Assembly: GCA_028276365.1 (NCBI GenBank)
Contig: JAPYWL010000002.1
Coordinates: 1-64,000 of the forward strand
Reading direction: 5' to 3'
From: Deltaproteobacteria bacterium
GTDB taxonomy: Bacteria > DRYD01
DNA length: 64,000 nucleotides
Numbering within the stretch: the stretch's first letter is position 1; the number at the start of each line of letters is the position of its first letter. The translations under genes and the position numbers were made by a program. The notes below the pieces were generated by a model. That model did not search any database, was not told the origin of the DNA, and worked only from the letters and a program-made list of their open reading frames with translations. Below, piece by piece: positions 1 through 7,838 of this stretch.

Positions 1-360
1 GTCCTAAATAAAGAAATAGAAACTATAAACAAATTAAAAAAAATCCAAGAAATATCCGAAGATTTATATGAACTTATCTCAACTAATGATATAGAAAAAA
101 TAGGATTACTTGTTAAACAAGAATGGGGAGTTAGAAAAACATTAACTAAAGAACATACTAACCCCATAATAGACAATTTCTTAAATGAAGTAGATAAATA
201 TTCCTTTGGGTATAAGCTATGTGGAGCTGCAGGAGGAGGAACTATATTCATTATCACTAACCAAAAAGAAAAAGTACTAAATACTATAAAAGATTTTAAT
301 TTAATCAATTTACCTTTTAAAATAAATACTTCAGGACTAATTACAACCATAGAATTATAA
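1..360 (+). CDS. GHMP-family sugar kinase, C-terminal part (cut by window edge)
   Basis: Reading frame 1 is open from the first base to a TAA at 358-360 and gives about 119 residues. It has no start in the window, so the gene begins upstream. The segment GYKLCGAAGGGTIFIIT, about 40 residues from the end, matches the glycine-rich loop of the GHMP kinase C-terminal domain, as found in heptose-7-phosphate kinase and L-fucokinase types (KLxGAGGGGF-like). GHMP kinases phosphorylate small alcohols or sugars with ATP. The exact substrate cannot be assigned from this fragment. A sugar kinase for surface polysaccharide or lipopolysaccharide precursors is the likeliest role, by inference. The next gene starts 4 nt after the stop, so they are probably co-transcribed. 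Confidence 0.6.
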   Translation, partial: VLNKEIETINKLKKIQEISEDLYELISTNDIEKIGLLVKQEWGVRKTLTKEHTNPIIDNFLNEVDKYSFGYKLCGAAGGGTIFIITNQKEKVLNTIKDFNLINLPFKINTSGLITTIEL

Positions 361-364
361 TTAT

Positions 365-1408
365 ATGTTTATTTCAAAAAATCTAAAGAGTAAAAAAATT
401 AAAATTGACTTATTAAAAATTATTTTTATATTTCTTTCTACTACACTTATTGCTTTATTAATTTCTAATACTTTAACATTTTCTAAGATAGATACAAAAG
501 AAATATATTATTATTTAAATAGAAACGATATATACAATGCTGAAAAACTGGTATATGAAGTACTAAAAGAAGATCAATTTAATCCAGATGCACTCTTTGC
601 TAAGGCTATTATAATCATTGTTAAAACTGATAATAATACATACCTTAAAGAAGAAGATAAAAAAGAATATTACAATGAATCCCTAAATATACTTTTAAGC
701 TTAGAAAAAAAAATGAAAGGATTTTATTATTATCATTATATCCTAGCTAAAAATTATGAAAAATTGAATGATATTCCCAAGGCTTTATTTAACTATGATT
801 ATTCTATTAAACTTAATAGGAAATTTAATGAAGGTTATATATCTCTATCAAATTTATACTGGAAGCTAAGGAAATATAATCAAGCAATAGATAATTTAAA
901 AAATGTTAAAGATATCAAAGCTTACTTAATGCTATCTAATTTCTATTATCAATTATATAAATTTGACGAATCTTTTAAAATGCTAAATAATATATACTTA
1001 ATTCCTACATTTTCAAAATCTAATAAAGAAATAATAAATGAAGTTTATTTTCAAAGTATGTGGATAAAATATAGATATTATTCAAAATACTTAAAAAATA
1101 AAGAAGATCTAAATTATTTTATAGAACAAAATAAAAAATACAACTCAGATGAATACTATAATACAATATCTAATGCTATTGATCTAATATTAAAAGGGGA
1201 TAATATTTCATACGAAAAAGCACTTGAAATATTATTTAATAATATATCCAAATTTCCTAATAAACCTTACTCTTATTTTATAATTTATAAAATACTCCTA
1301 AATTTCAATAAATCTAATGCAGTTTTATTCTTGAAAAAAGCTATTGAAATAGATATATATAACCTAGATTTTCATAGTGAATTAAATAATATAAATTCTA
1401 AAAAATGA
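365..1408 (+). CDS. membrane-anchored TPR protein
   Basis: This 347-residue protein has one strong hydrophobic segment at about residues 17-38, preceded by a Lys-rich stretch. That fits an N-terminal membrane anchor or uncleaved signal with the rest outside the cytoplasm. The remainder is helical and contains tetratricopeptide-like units, clearest at about residues 120-190 (HYILAKNYEKLNDIPKALFNYDYSIKLN and the following units). TPRs are protein-binding scaffolds and no catalytic domain is visible. It starts 4 nt after the upstream GHMP kinase and its stop lies one base before the next ATG, so the three genes look like one operon. The specific role is unknown. Confidence 0.6.
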   Translation: MFISKNLKSKKIKIDLLKIIFIFLSTTLIALLISNTLTFSKIDTKEIYYYLNRNDIYNAEKLVYEVLKEDQFNPDALFAKAIIIIVKTDNNTYLKEEDKKEYYNESLNILLSLEKKMKGFYYYHYILAKNYEKLNDIPKALFNYDYSIKLNRKFNEGYISLSNLYWKLRKYNQAIDNLKNVKDIKAYLMLSNFYYQLYKFDESFKMLNNIYLIPTFSKSNKEIINEVYFQSMWIKYRYYSKYLKNKEDLNYFIEQNKKYNSDEYYNTISNAIDLILKGDNISYEKALEILFNNISKFPNKPYSYFIIYKILLNFNKSNAVLFLKKAIEIDIYNLDFHSELNNINSKK

Positions 1409-1409
1409 A

Positions 1410-2447
1410 ATGAAGTATATAGTAAATACAACAGGTAATAATAAACAAGCAATAGATCTTTTAGTATCATTGCTAAAAAGTAATTACAATTTATTAAAAA
1501 TCCAACAAATAAACTTAAAAGATTTATCTCCTAAAGAAAGCCTAAAATTACTAAAAGAAACTCTATTCCAAAAAGAACTATTTAATACCAATAAAATATT
1601 TATTATTTATTCATTTTCTAATTTAATTTTGGAAATTTCAAAAGATAAGAAAGAAAAAGAAAAACTAATAAACCAACTAAAATTAATACTTCTAAATGTA
1701 ATAGAAAAAAATATAAACCTAATCCTTGACTTAGAAGATTTAAAATTAGAAGAAATAGCAAACATAGATAAAGAAATTTATAAAATTTTAAAAGATAGCT
1801 TTAAAGAATATATAGAAAAAAAAGATGATAAGATAAAACTTTTAGCTAAAATCTATCCCAAAATCCCTGAAAATATAATTGAGCTAATAACTAAAAAGGT
1901 AGATATAATCCAAGCTGAAGTAATTCTTAAAAACTTAGAACTAATCATATCAGATTTAGATCAAGAAGAAATAATAGAATATATAAATGAATTTGAACTA
2001 TTTGATCCTAATTCAATAAACATATTCCTAATAACTCAAGATCTATTTGATATATTGTTTAAAAACAATTATAATAAATATAAAACCTTAATGGGATTAA
2101 TAAATCAAATAGAAAATGGATACTTTAAAAACTTAACAATTGAAGAAATTTGGGGATTAATTTATAGCCAATTAATTTTTCTTATAAAAGTATATAATGA
2201 ATACACCAAGGTAGGAGAAAATGTTAATCTAATTGCTTCGAATTTAAAAGCTAATAGATATAGAATACTAAAACTAATGAATTATGTTAAAGAAATAAAT
2301 TCTATATCCCAAAAATTCCCTAAATTTTTTATAAGCTTAATAAATAAATTTTTTGAATTAGAAAAAGATATAAAGGATGGAAAAATTAGTTATGTAAATG
2401 CAATGGATAATATAATTACTCAATATATTCCACCTAAAACCTTATAA
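1410..2447 (+). CDS. holA: probable DNA polymerase III delta subunit
   Basis: This 345-residue protein resembles HolA, the clamp-loader delta subunit that opens the beta sliding clamp. The best evidence is at the C-terminus (residues about 245-330): a LIYSQLIFLIKVYNEY helix, then ASNLKANRYRILKLM, then a helix ending in EKDIKDGKI. This matches the HolA pattern of HPYRxxKL, a long helix and ExxIKxG. The middle has LEEIANIDKEIYKILKDSFKEY, in the place of the AAA-like lid. HolA lacks a working P-loop, and none is seen here. The order TPR protein then holA on one transcript gives little functional information. The call rests on motif reading and is not certain. Confidence 0.6.
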   Translation: MKYIVNTTGNNKQAIDLLVSLLKSNYNLLKIQQINLKDLSPKESLKLLKETLFQKELFNTNKIFIIYSFSNLILEISKDKKEKEKLINQLKLILLNVIEKNINLILDLEDLKLEEIANIDKEIYKILKDSFKEYIEKKDDKIKLLAKIYPKIPENIIELITKKVDIIQAEVILKNLELIISDLDQEEIIEYINEFELFDPNSINIFLITQDLFDILFKNNYNKYKTLMGLINQIENGYFKNLTIEEIWGLIYSQLIFLIKVYNEYTKVGENVNLIASNLKANRYRILKLMNYVKEINSISQKFPKFFISLINKFFELEKDIKDGKISYVNAMDNIITQYIPPKTL

Positions 2448-2630
2448 AGAATCTCCTGCAAGTTATCCCTGTTATTGTATCTAAACGCAAGCTCCTTTAT
2501 GTAATATAAAAAATTTTCACTCTCAAAATCATGGAACTTCAAAAGTCTCTCCTTAGCATAACTCAAAAACCCTTCTATCACCATTTACATAAACCTTCCC
2601 ATTAGCAAATCTTTTCCCGTAGTCAATCAT
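2420..2630 (-). pseudogene. IS1595-type transposase C-terminal remnant
   Basis: On the minus strand an open stretch reads IEGFLSYAKERLLKFHDF, then ESENFLYYIKELAFRYNNRD, then NLQEILYKVLGGIY and a stop at 2420-2422. This is the typical end of ISXO2/IS1595-family DDE transposases (xVNxIEGFWxxxKxRL ... YLxEFxFRYNNR). The preceding part, YGKRFANGKVYVNG, lies in another frame and joins after a one-base frameshift near 2582. Only about 70 of some 250-300 residues remain, and no terminal repeats were found. The remnant overlaps the 3' end of holA by 28 nt on the opposite strand and touches the stop of the MNT gene, so it marks an old insertion or rearrangement point. Confidence 0.65.
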
Positions 2631-2941
2631 ATTTCTATTCCCTCTTTCAATGCTTCCCTTGTAGTTGTTCCTATAAAATTAGAATAATATTCTATTTCAA
2701 TTGCAGATTTTATCAATACATCACAAGGAATGAAAATTTCAGCAAGCTTTATTCTAATTTCTTTTGAAATTTTCCTTTTATCTTCTAAATCTAATTCATT
2801 GCTAACAATAATCAATAAATCCCAATCACTATTTTCTTTAAAATCCCCCCTTGCCCTTGAGCCAAAAAGAATTATTCTCTCAACCTTTATCCCTTTTTCT
2901 TCTAAAACTTTATTTATTATCTCTTTTATTTTTTCTTTCAT
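2627..2941 (-). CDS. MNT-type nucleotidyltransferase (antitoxin-like), copy 2
   Basis: This 104-residue minimal nucleotidyltransferase has the family signature GSRARGDFKENSDWD (GS-x10-DxD) at about residues 27-41, which binds Mg-ATP. MNT proteins paired with HEPN proteins act as antitoxins that nucleotidylate the partner; that is family knowledge. It overlaps the upstream HEPN gene by ATGA at 2938-2941, showing translational coupling. It is a clear paralogue of the MNT protein at 3344-3658: same length, same MKEKIK start, same IILFGSR and FKENSDWDLLIIV segments. The two therefore flank the HEPN gene as a duplicated pair. The stop falls at the edge of a transposase remnant, but the length equals that of its sibling, so it appears complete. 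Confidence 0.85.
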   Translation of the reverse strand: MKEKIKEIINKVLEEKGIKVERIILFGSRARGDFKENSDWDLLIIVSNELDLEDKRKISKEIRIKLAEIFIPCDVLIKSAIEIEYYSNFIGTTTREALKEGIEI

Positions 2942-3347
2942 AATATGTCCTTCTCAGTTATGTTTAGTTTTTTGAATATAAACTCTTTAACAAAAGTTGC
3001 GCTTTCAAAAGCATTTCTCGCTTCCTCAATTGTAGGAATATAAAAATCATCAGGATACCTTATATCAATTGCATAATCCGTTAAGTTCTTTGTTTTTTCA
3101 TATAGAGATTCAAACTCACTATCAATAGTTGAACAGAGCTTGATCAAGTATTCAATTGTATGAACCTTTTGAAATCCTATCTTATGGTATACAAGAAATG
3201 CTTTTAAAAGTTTTTCTACCACCTGTTGACAGTGAAAACATAAAGTATCAGTTATAATTTCATTTTCAGGAAGATTTATAAGTTTTTCGCTGTTTTATAG
3301 TCATTTATTGCTTTAATAATCCAGTTCTTTGTTTCCTTATCAATCAT
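2938..3347 (-). pseudogene. HEPN-domain protein, frameshifted in an A5 run
   Basis: The ATG at 3347 overlaps the stop of the upstream MNT gene (ATGA, 3344-3347) and opens a frame reading MIDKETKNWIIKAINDYKTA that stops after about 23 codons. A second frame continues as INLPENEIITDTLCFHCQQV, then VEKLLKAFLVYHKIGF, and on to the stop at 2938. Adding one A to the run gcgAAAAAc (near 3284-3288) joins both into a full-length HEPN protein of about 136 residues with the typical CFHxQQxxEKxLKAFL motif and RYPDDF near the end. HEPN proteins are often RNase toxins held in check by an MNT partner. It is either a disabled gene, a sequencing error, or a gene read by slippage. As given, only the C-terminal 94 residues could start from a later codon. 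Confidence 0.8.
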
Positions 3348-3658
3348 AACAAAATCCCTTCCTCAATAGCATTTTTTATAACACTTCCAATCACTTTTTT
3401 TCTTTCTTCTACTTCCTCCCTTGATTTTATAATCACATCAGATGGTATAAATTCATCTGCAAGTTTTCTTCTTATAAAATGTAAAATTTCTACTCTTTCA
3501 TACCTTGAAAGTTTTTCTTCAACTATAATGAGTAAATCCCAATCACTATTTTCCTTAAAATCACCCCTTACCCTTGAACCAAAAAGAATTATTCCCTCAA
3601 GCTTTATTCCTTTTTCTTCTAAAACTTGGTTTATTATCTTCTTTATTTTTTCTTTCAT
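3344..3658 (-). CDS. MNT-type nucleotidyltransferase (antitoxin-like), copy 1
   Basis: This 104-residue MNT protein carries GSRVRGDFKENSDWD (GS-x10-DxD). The start is taken at the ATG at 3658 (MKEKIKKIIN). It has a GGGAG Shine-Dalgarno about 9 nt upstream and aligns with the start of the paralogue at 2941. A longer frame from an ATG at 3673 would overlap the hsdM remnant. The gene overlaps the HEPN frame by ATGA. The run hsdM remnant, MNT, HEPN, MNT has overlaps or gaps of a few bases and is one transcription unit. Nucleotidyl transfer to the HEPN partner is the expected activity; the target has not been shown here. Confidence 0.85.
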   Translation of the reverse strand: MKEKIKKIINQVLEEKGIKLEGIILFGSRVRGDFKENSDWDLLIIVEEKLSRYERVEILHFIRRKLADEFIPSDVIIKSREEVEERKKVIGSVIKNAIEEGILL

Positions 3659-3660
3659 CT

Positions 3661-3888
3661 TCAAATCTCCCATCCCAAAGCCTTAAAAACCTCCTTAATT
3701 TTATAATTTAATTTCTCCTCTTCTTTTAAAAGCTTTGAATATTCTAAGGAAACGTATCTTAAAAATATAAGACTTAAAAATATAAGACCTAAAACTATAT
3801 ACTTATACTCATGAACTTCAACTTTTTTCCTTAACTTATCCGCTGCTTTCCAAAGTTTGTCTTCAAAAGTTAAATCTTTTTCCTTCAT
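3661..3888 (-). pseudogene. truncated type I methyltransferase (HsdM) N-terminal remnant
   Basis: The 75-residue frame begins LTFEDKLWKAADKLRKKVEV and continues HEYKYIVLGLIFL. This is the characteristic start of HsdM, the type I restriction-modification methylase subunit (xLExKLWxAADxLRgxmxxxeYkxvvLGLIFLkYxS). It stops after about 75 residues, where HsdM normally runs to about 500, so the SAM-binding and catalytic NPPF regions are missing. A 15-bp tandem duplication (ttaaaaatataagac twice, within 3759-3790) makes a repeated LIFL in the helix. No hsdS or hsdR is nearby. It looks like the residue of a lost restriction system whose first codons now lead an MNT/HEPN operon. Confidence 0.7.
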
Positions 3889-3906
3889 TATGGAATATTT
3901 TTTTCT

Positions 3907-5970
3907 TTAAGATATTAATTTTAAAAATAATTCAAAAGTATTGTCTTTTGGTAATTGACTTTTATCTTTGTAAATAATAGAAATAGATTTTTTATAAAAT
4001 TTTATATCATCTTTTTTTATCATATTAAATTGATAGTCAATATTTTCAATTTCTTCAATTATTTTTAAAGCCTTTTCTCTTTGATCTAATATATAATATA
4101 TATTTGCCATTGATAGTAAAAATAATAAATAAACTGGAATATTAAACTCAATATTAAAGAAAAATTCTAAATTAGGATTTAAATTGCTATCTTTTATTTT
4201 TTTAACAATATCATTAAAAGGTATAGGTAAAATAGTTTTAATAACAATAAAAAAAGATTCACTTTTAATATTTTCTAAATTTTCCTCAAGCAATTTTAAA
4301 GCATGTTTATAATCCCCATTAACATAGCTAATATATGCTATATTATAAACTACTATACTATCAATATTCTTTTCATAAGATTTTCTATAAAACTCTATAA
4401 GGTATTCATAAGCTTTGTTAATATCATTTATTAGAATATAATAAAAAGCCTTATTGTTAAAAAAATTAATATTATTTGCTAATAAATTAGAATCTAAAAT
4501 CAATTCTATTATTTTAATTTTTTCAATATTTAAAGTGTTAACAGCAGTGTTTATAGTAGATATTATAAAATCAATAAAAATATCTTTTAATTTTTCTATA
4601 TTTTTTAGCTCTATTATATCTATCTCCTCAATATTTATAGATTTATTAGCATATAAATTCTTAAGATTTTTAACTTTGATTAATATAGTTTCCTTTAAAT
4701 TAATCACATTTAAATTAATATCTTTTAAATTAAGTAATAAAAAAGAAATATCTTCAATTTCTTTTATTTTTACAAATAAAAATTTATTACCTAAAAAAGT
4801 CGAAAGCAACCTAAATAATAAAAATAAATTTTTATCAAATTCTTTAATTAAATTTTCTCTTAGATAAATTAATATATTTAATAACTCCTTAGAAGAAGAC
4901 TTAGAAATACTTAACATTATCTGTAAAATATCTTGCCAATTATAAGTATCTAAATTTACTTTACTTAGATATAAAAAAGGATAAATACCAGTATTTCTTT
5001 TTAAACTTTTAATAGAATTGATTATTAAATCTGTTAATACCCAAATATTATCTATATTATTTTTATCGTTATTTTTATCATTATTTACAAAATCTCTAAC
5101 AAATACCTCCTCTAAATAATTATAATAATTATTTAAGATATAACATTTATAAAAAATTTTATCTTTAACATTTAAGTCATATAAAAAAACAAAATCTTTC
5201 ATTTCTTCGTCATTTATATTTCTATACCTATTTAAAAACAAACTAAATAACTTAATAAAATTTTGCTTACTTATTAAATCAATATATCCCTTATTAAAAT
5301 TAAAATTTTCTTCAAGATAATATAATATTTCTTTTATAAAAGTTCTATTAAATGAAATTTTATTATTTAAGTTTTCTTCTACTACTTTAGCTAATATTTC
5401 ATAAACGATGAATAAATCTAAAATAGAATTATTACAATATTTAATTAATTTTATTAAAAAATTATTTGAGAAGTTTTCTCTAAGATTATATCCTAAAAGT
5501 AAGATATTATCTATTAAATTCAAAAACAAGTTAAAATCTAAGTTATCTAAATTGATAATTTTGCTTTGAAATTTTACTAAATTTAATATACGATTATCAA
5601 CTATTAAAAATAAATTATCTTCATTAAAATACTCAAAATAATCAATAATTTTTTTTAAAAAGAAAGAAAATTGTTCTATATTACTTACAAACTCTTCAAG
5701 ATTAATTAGTAAAACTGTATTAATGTAGTTTTGACTAATAAAATTATCAATTTGTTCAGCACTAATTTCAGGATTTTCAAAATTTTTATAATAATTTAAA
5801 AAATTTTCAAATAATTCATTAATAGAAATAATCTTAAGATTAGAAATATTTTCCTTTAAAATATTTATAAATATATTAGCAGATTCTATAATCTCAAATG
5901 AAAAAAAATTAGTTTTATTAAGTTTTATACAATGCTTAAAAGTTCGGAATATAATTTGATATGGTTTCAT
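3907..5970 (-). CDS. large helical protein of unknown function with TPR-like C-terminus
   Basis: A 687-residue protein, very rich in Asn, Ile, Leu and Lys, that I do not recognise. Residues about 85-140 alternate beta and helix (TVLLINLEEF, then NLFLIVDNRIL). This resembles the core strands of a P-loop or AAA-like fold, but no Walker A motif is present. The last third contains helical hairpins like TPRs (YYILINDINKAYEYLIEFYR; YNIAYISYVNGDYKHALKLL; LLSMANIYYILDQREKALKI). A degenerate NTPase fused to TPRs, in the style of STAND regulators, is one possibility but cannot be shown. The ATG lies 15 nt after the 3' end of tRNA-Gly, so it may be read from the tRNA transcript. A lone DNA-binding domain was looked for and not found. 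Confidence 0.55.
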   Translation of the reverse strand: MKPYQIIFRTFKHCIKLNKTNFFSFEIIESANIFINILKENISNLKIISINELFENFLNYYKNFENPEISAEQIDNFISQNYINTVLLINLEEFVSNIEQFSFFLKKIIDYFEYFNEDNLFLIVDNRILNLVKFQSKIINLDNLDFNLFLNLIDNILLLGYNLRENFSNNFLIKLIKYCNNSILDLFIVYEILAKVVEENLNNKISFNRTFIKEILYYLEENFNFNKGYIDLISKQNFIKLFSLFLNRYRNINDEEMKDFVFLYDLNVKDKIFYKCYILNNYYNYLEEVFVRDFVNNDKNNDKNNIDNIWVLTDLIINSIKSLKRNTGIYPFLYLSKVNLDTYNWQDILQIMLSISKSSSKELLNILIYLRENLIKEFDKNLFLLFRLLSTFLGNKFLFVKIKEIEDISFLLLNLKDINLNVINLKETILIKVKNLKNLYANKSINIEEIDIIELKNIEKLKDIFIDFIISTINTAVNTLNIEKIKIIELILDSNLLANNINFFNNKAFYYILINDINKAYEYLIEFYRKSYEKNIDSIVVYNIAYISYVNGDYKHALKLLEENLENIKSESFFIVIKTILPIPFNDIVKKIKDSNLNPNLEFFFNIEFNIPVYLLFLLSMANIYYILDQREKALKIIEEIENIDYQFNMIKKDDIKFYKKSISIIYKDKSQLPKDNTFELFLKLIS

Positions 5971-5984
5971 AAAAAATAAAGAAA

Positions 5985-6057
5985 AGCGGTAGACGGGACT
6001 CGAACCCGCGACATCTAGCTTGGAAGGCTAGAGCTCTACCAACTGAGCTACTACCGC
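5985..6057 (-). tRNA. tRNA-Gly (anticodon TCC)
   Basis: The minus strand folds as a full cloverleaf of 73 nt. The acceptor arm is GCGGTAG with CTACCGC, the D arm is in GCTCAGTTGGTAGAGC, the anticodon stem is CTAGC/GCTAG around loop CTTCCAA (anticodon TCC), and the T arm contains GGTTCGAGTCC. The discriminator base is T, as usual for bacterial tRNA-Gly. CCA is not encoded, so it must be added by the CCA enzyme (a cca gene lies at 36861-38090). The T-rich run after the 3' end leads directly into the next gene. Confidence 0.97.
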
Positions 6058-6161
6058 TCCCATTTTTATTATTATACAACTAATTAATTTCTCCTCCTTT
6101 TTTACTCAAAGCAAACCAAAGGCTATCTAACTACTATATCCTTATATCAACGTATAACATT

Positions 6162-7100
6162 CTAAAATACTTCCCCAAATATGAAACCTTTCTTAAGATT
6201 AAATAACTCTTTCTGACTTAATTTTATATATCTTTTATTAAAATCATTAATAACTTCATTTTTTTTATATTTTTTAGGGATAAAAAATAACAAAGTAGAA
6301 CCACTACCTGATAATAAAAACCTGCATTCTTTTATCCCAATATCTCTTAAAATTTCCTCTACTACATCTTTTACTAAGTCTATATTAGAATATTCCAATA
6401 AAACTACTTTCTCAAATTCATTATAAAAAAAATTATAATCTATTATTTTTTTTTCTCTAAAGTAAATTAAAAAATCTTTAGTTTTAGGTCCTATTAAATT
6501 CAGGTTTTTTTGATCCTTATTTAATAATTCAAAAGCCCTTTTAGTAGAAACACTTATATTAGGAAAAATAAATAAAATATGATAAGGATTAATATAATTA
6601 TGAACTAAAGGTAAAACTATGTCCTGCTTCCCTAAATTTAAAACCAAAATATTTTTTTTATATAAAAACTTAAATAAATAAAGGATAAAAATAGGAAAAA
6701 CATCAGCACCTAATTTTAAAGCCAATTCCTTAGCTATTTTTAAGTTAATAATATTTTTAATAAAAAGATAAAATAAAATTATAGCAGCATTAGCACTACC
6801 ACCACCTAACCCCCCACCAATAGGTATCCTCTTTACTAATTTAACTTCAAGTAAAAATCCACTCAATTCCCTATATCTATTCAACTCGTCAATTAATCTA
6901 AACAAAATATTACTTTTCATAAGTTCTAAATTATTAACATCTAAAACCAATTCCCATTTACTATTTCTTTTTAAATTAATATAAACATCATCATAAATAT
7001 TAACCAATGAAAAAATAGAGGAGATATTATGATAATTATCTTCTCTTTTAGATAAAACCTCTAAAACTAAATTAATCTTCCCATATGACCTTAAATACAT
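6162..7100 (-). CDS. ispE: 4-diphosphocytidyl-2-C-methyl-D-erythritol kinase
   Basis: IspE phosphorylates CDP-methylerythritol with ATP in the MEP pathway to isopentenyl diphosphate. The protein begins MYLRSYGKINLVLEVLSKRE, where the SYGKINLxL motif contains the catalytic-site Lys. It then has NYHNISSIFSLVNIYDDV and the GHMP ATP loop PIGGGLGGGSANAA at about residues 91-104. The C-terminal loop SGSGSTLLFF is near residue 280. At 312 residues it is slightly longer than the usual 280-300. It follows the HepT/MntA pair by 16 nt in the same direction, so it may share their transcript. The tRNA-Gly lies downstream. Confidence 0.93.
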   Translation of the reverse strand: MYLRSYGKINLVLEVLSKREDNYHNISSIFSLVNIYDDVYINLKRNSKWELVLDVNNLELMKSNILFRLIDELNRYRELSGFLLEVKLVKRIPIGGGLGGGSANAAIILFYLFIKNIINLKIAKELALKLGADVFPIFILYLFKFLYKKNILVLNLGKQDIVLPLVHNYINPYHILFIFPNISVSTKRAFELLNKDQKNLNLIGPKTKDFLIYFREKKIIDYNFFYNEFEKVVLLEYSNIDLVKDVVEEILRDIGIKECRFLLSGSGSTLLFFIPKKYKKNEVINDFNKRYIKLSQKELFNLKKGFIFGEVF

Positions 7101-7116
7101 AAATTTAAATTATTAA

Positions 7117-7485
7117 CTATTCTAAGTTTATTATTTTTTCGAATTCAAAAATATATAATTCTTTTATTCTTTTAAAAATATCTCTTGAAGTTTCAAAATC
7201 GTAAATATGAGTAGATAAATTCCTATCTTTTAGCATATTGAGCCATATTTCCTCGTTATTTATTAAATTAAGTTTATAAGCTTCTTTTAAACAACTTTTA
7301 GGACTATTACAGATCAGCCCCTGATCATAAAGATACTCTTTCAAGAATTTCCAAGTTAATTCAAAAGTAAATTCAAATCGTTGAATAACCCCGTCAATTT
7401 CCAAATCAGTTTTTGCCTCCTTAATAGCAGATAATAATCTTAAATAAGCTTTCTTCAATTCATTTTTTAATATATCTTTTTTCAT
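7117..7485 (-). CDS. HepT-like HEPN toxin (HI0074 family)
   Basis: A helical protein of about 122 residues matching the HI0074/HEPN family (FEFTFELTWKFLKEYL, then SPKSCLKEAYKLNLI, then EIWLNMLKDRNLSTHIYDF). It contains RNLSTHIY, an exact RX4HXY motif. In characterised HepT toxins this is the RNase active site and carries the Tyr that is AMPylated by MntA. The MNT gene lies just upstream (gap 17 nt), giving the antitoxin-toxin order. The start is set at the ATG at 7485; a TTG at 7491 is also possible, and neither has a strong ribosome site. All motif residues are present, so this pair looks intact, unlike the frameshifted HEPN near 3284. Confidence 0.85.
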   Translation of the reverse strand: MKKDILKNELKKAYLRLLSAIKEAKTDLEIDGVIQRFEFTFELTWKFLKEYLYDQGLICNSPKSCLKEAYKLNLINNEEIWLNMLKDRNLSTHIYDFETSRDIFKRIKELYIFEFEKIINLE

Positions 7486-7502
7486 CTTCAAGTAAATTTT
7501 AT

Positions 7503-7820
7503 TTAATCAGTACTGTTTTCGTAAATAACTATACCATTTTTTAATATCTCTTGTTTTAAATTTTCGTTAGCTTTATTAAAATGAACAACATCTATTTTTA
7601 AAAGAGTATCTATATCCTCATTAAGTATCTCATTTAAAAAAGAAATATCTTTATAATCGTTAAAAGTTTCTATAGCTATGTCAATATCAGAATTTTTTCT
7701 GAAATTTCCTTTAGAACGTGACCCAAAAATATATATTCTCTTTACCTTACTATACTTTAAAACCTCATTTATTATATCTTTTAATAAACTTTCTTTTATT
7801 CCAAATTTTTGAGTAATCAT
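7503..7820 (-). CDS. MntA-like nucleotidyltransferase antitoxin
   Basis: This 105-residue MNT protein has the signature GSRSKGNFRKNSDIDIA (GS-x10-DxD) at about residues 33-49. It pairs with the HepT-like gene downstream. In studied systems MntA adds AMP units to the HepT Tyr of RX4HXY and silences the toxin; that Tyr is present in the partner. It is not especially close to the two MNT proteins at 2627-3658 outside the motif, so it is a separate pair. It follows feoB by 18 nt and precedes ispE, placing a toxin-antitoxin module inside a housekeeping gene run. Confidence 0.85.
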   Translation of the reverse strand: MITQKFGIKESLLKDIINEVLKYSKVKRIYIFGSRSKGNFRKNSDIDIAIETFNDYKDISFLNEILNEDIDTLLKIDVVHFNKANENLKQEILKNGIVIYENSTD

Positions 7821-7838
7821 TAAAAAAAAATTTAAAAA

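Noticed and set aside
4454-4867. 137-codon plus-strand frame inside the 687-residue gene
   Set aside because: Antisense shadow, low-complexity Ile/Phe/Ser composition from the complementary Asn/Lys/Glu codons.
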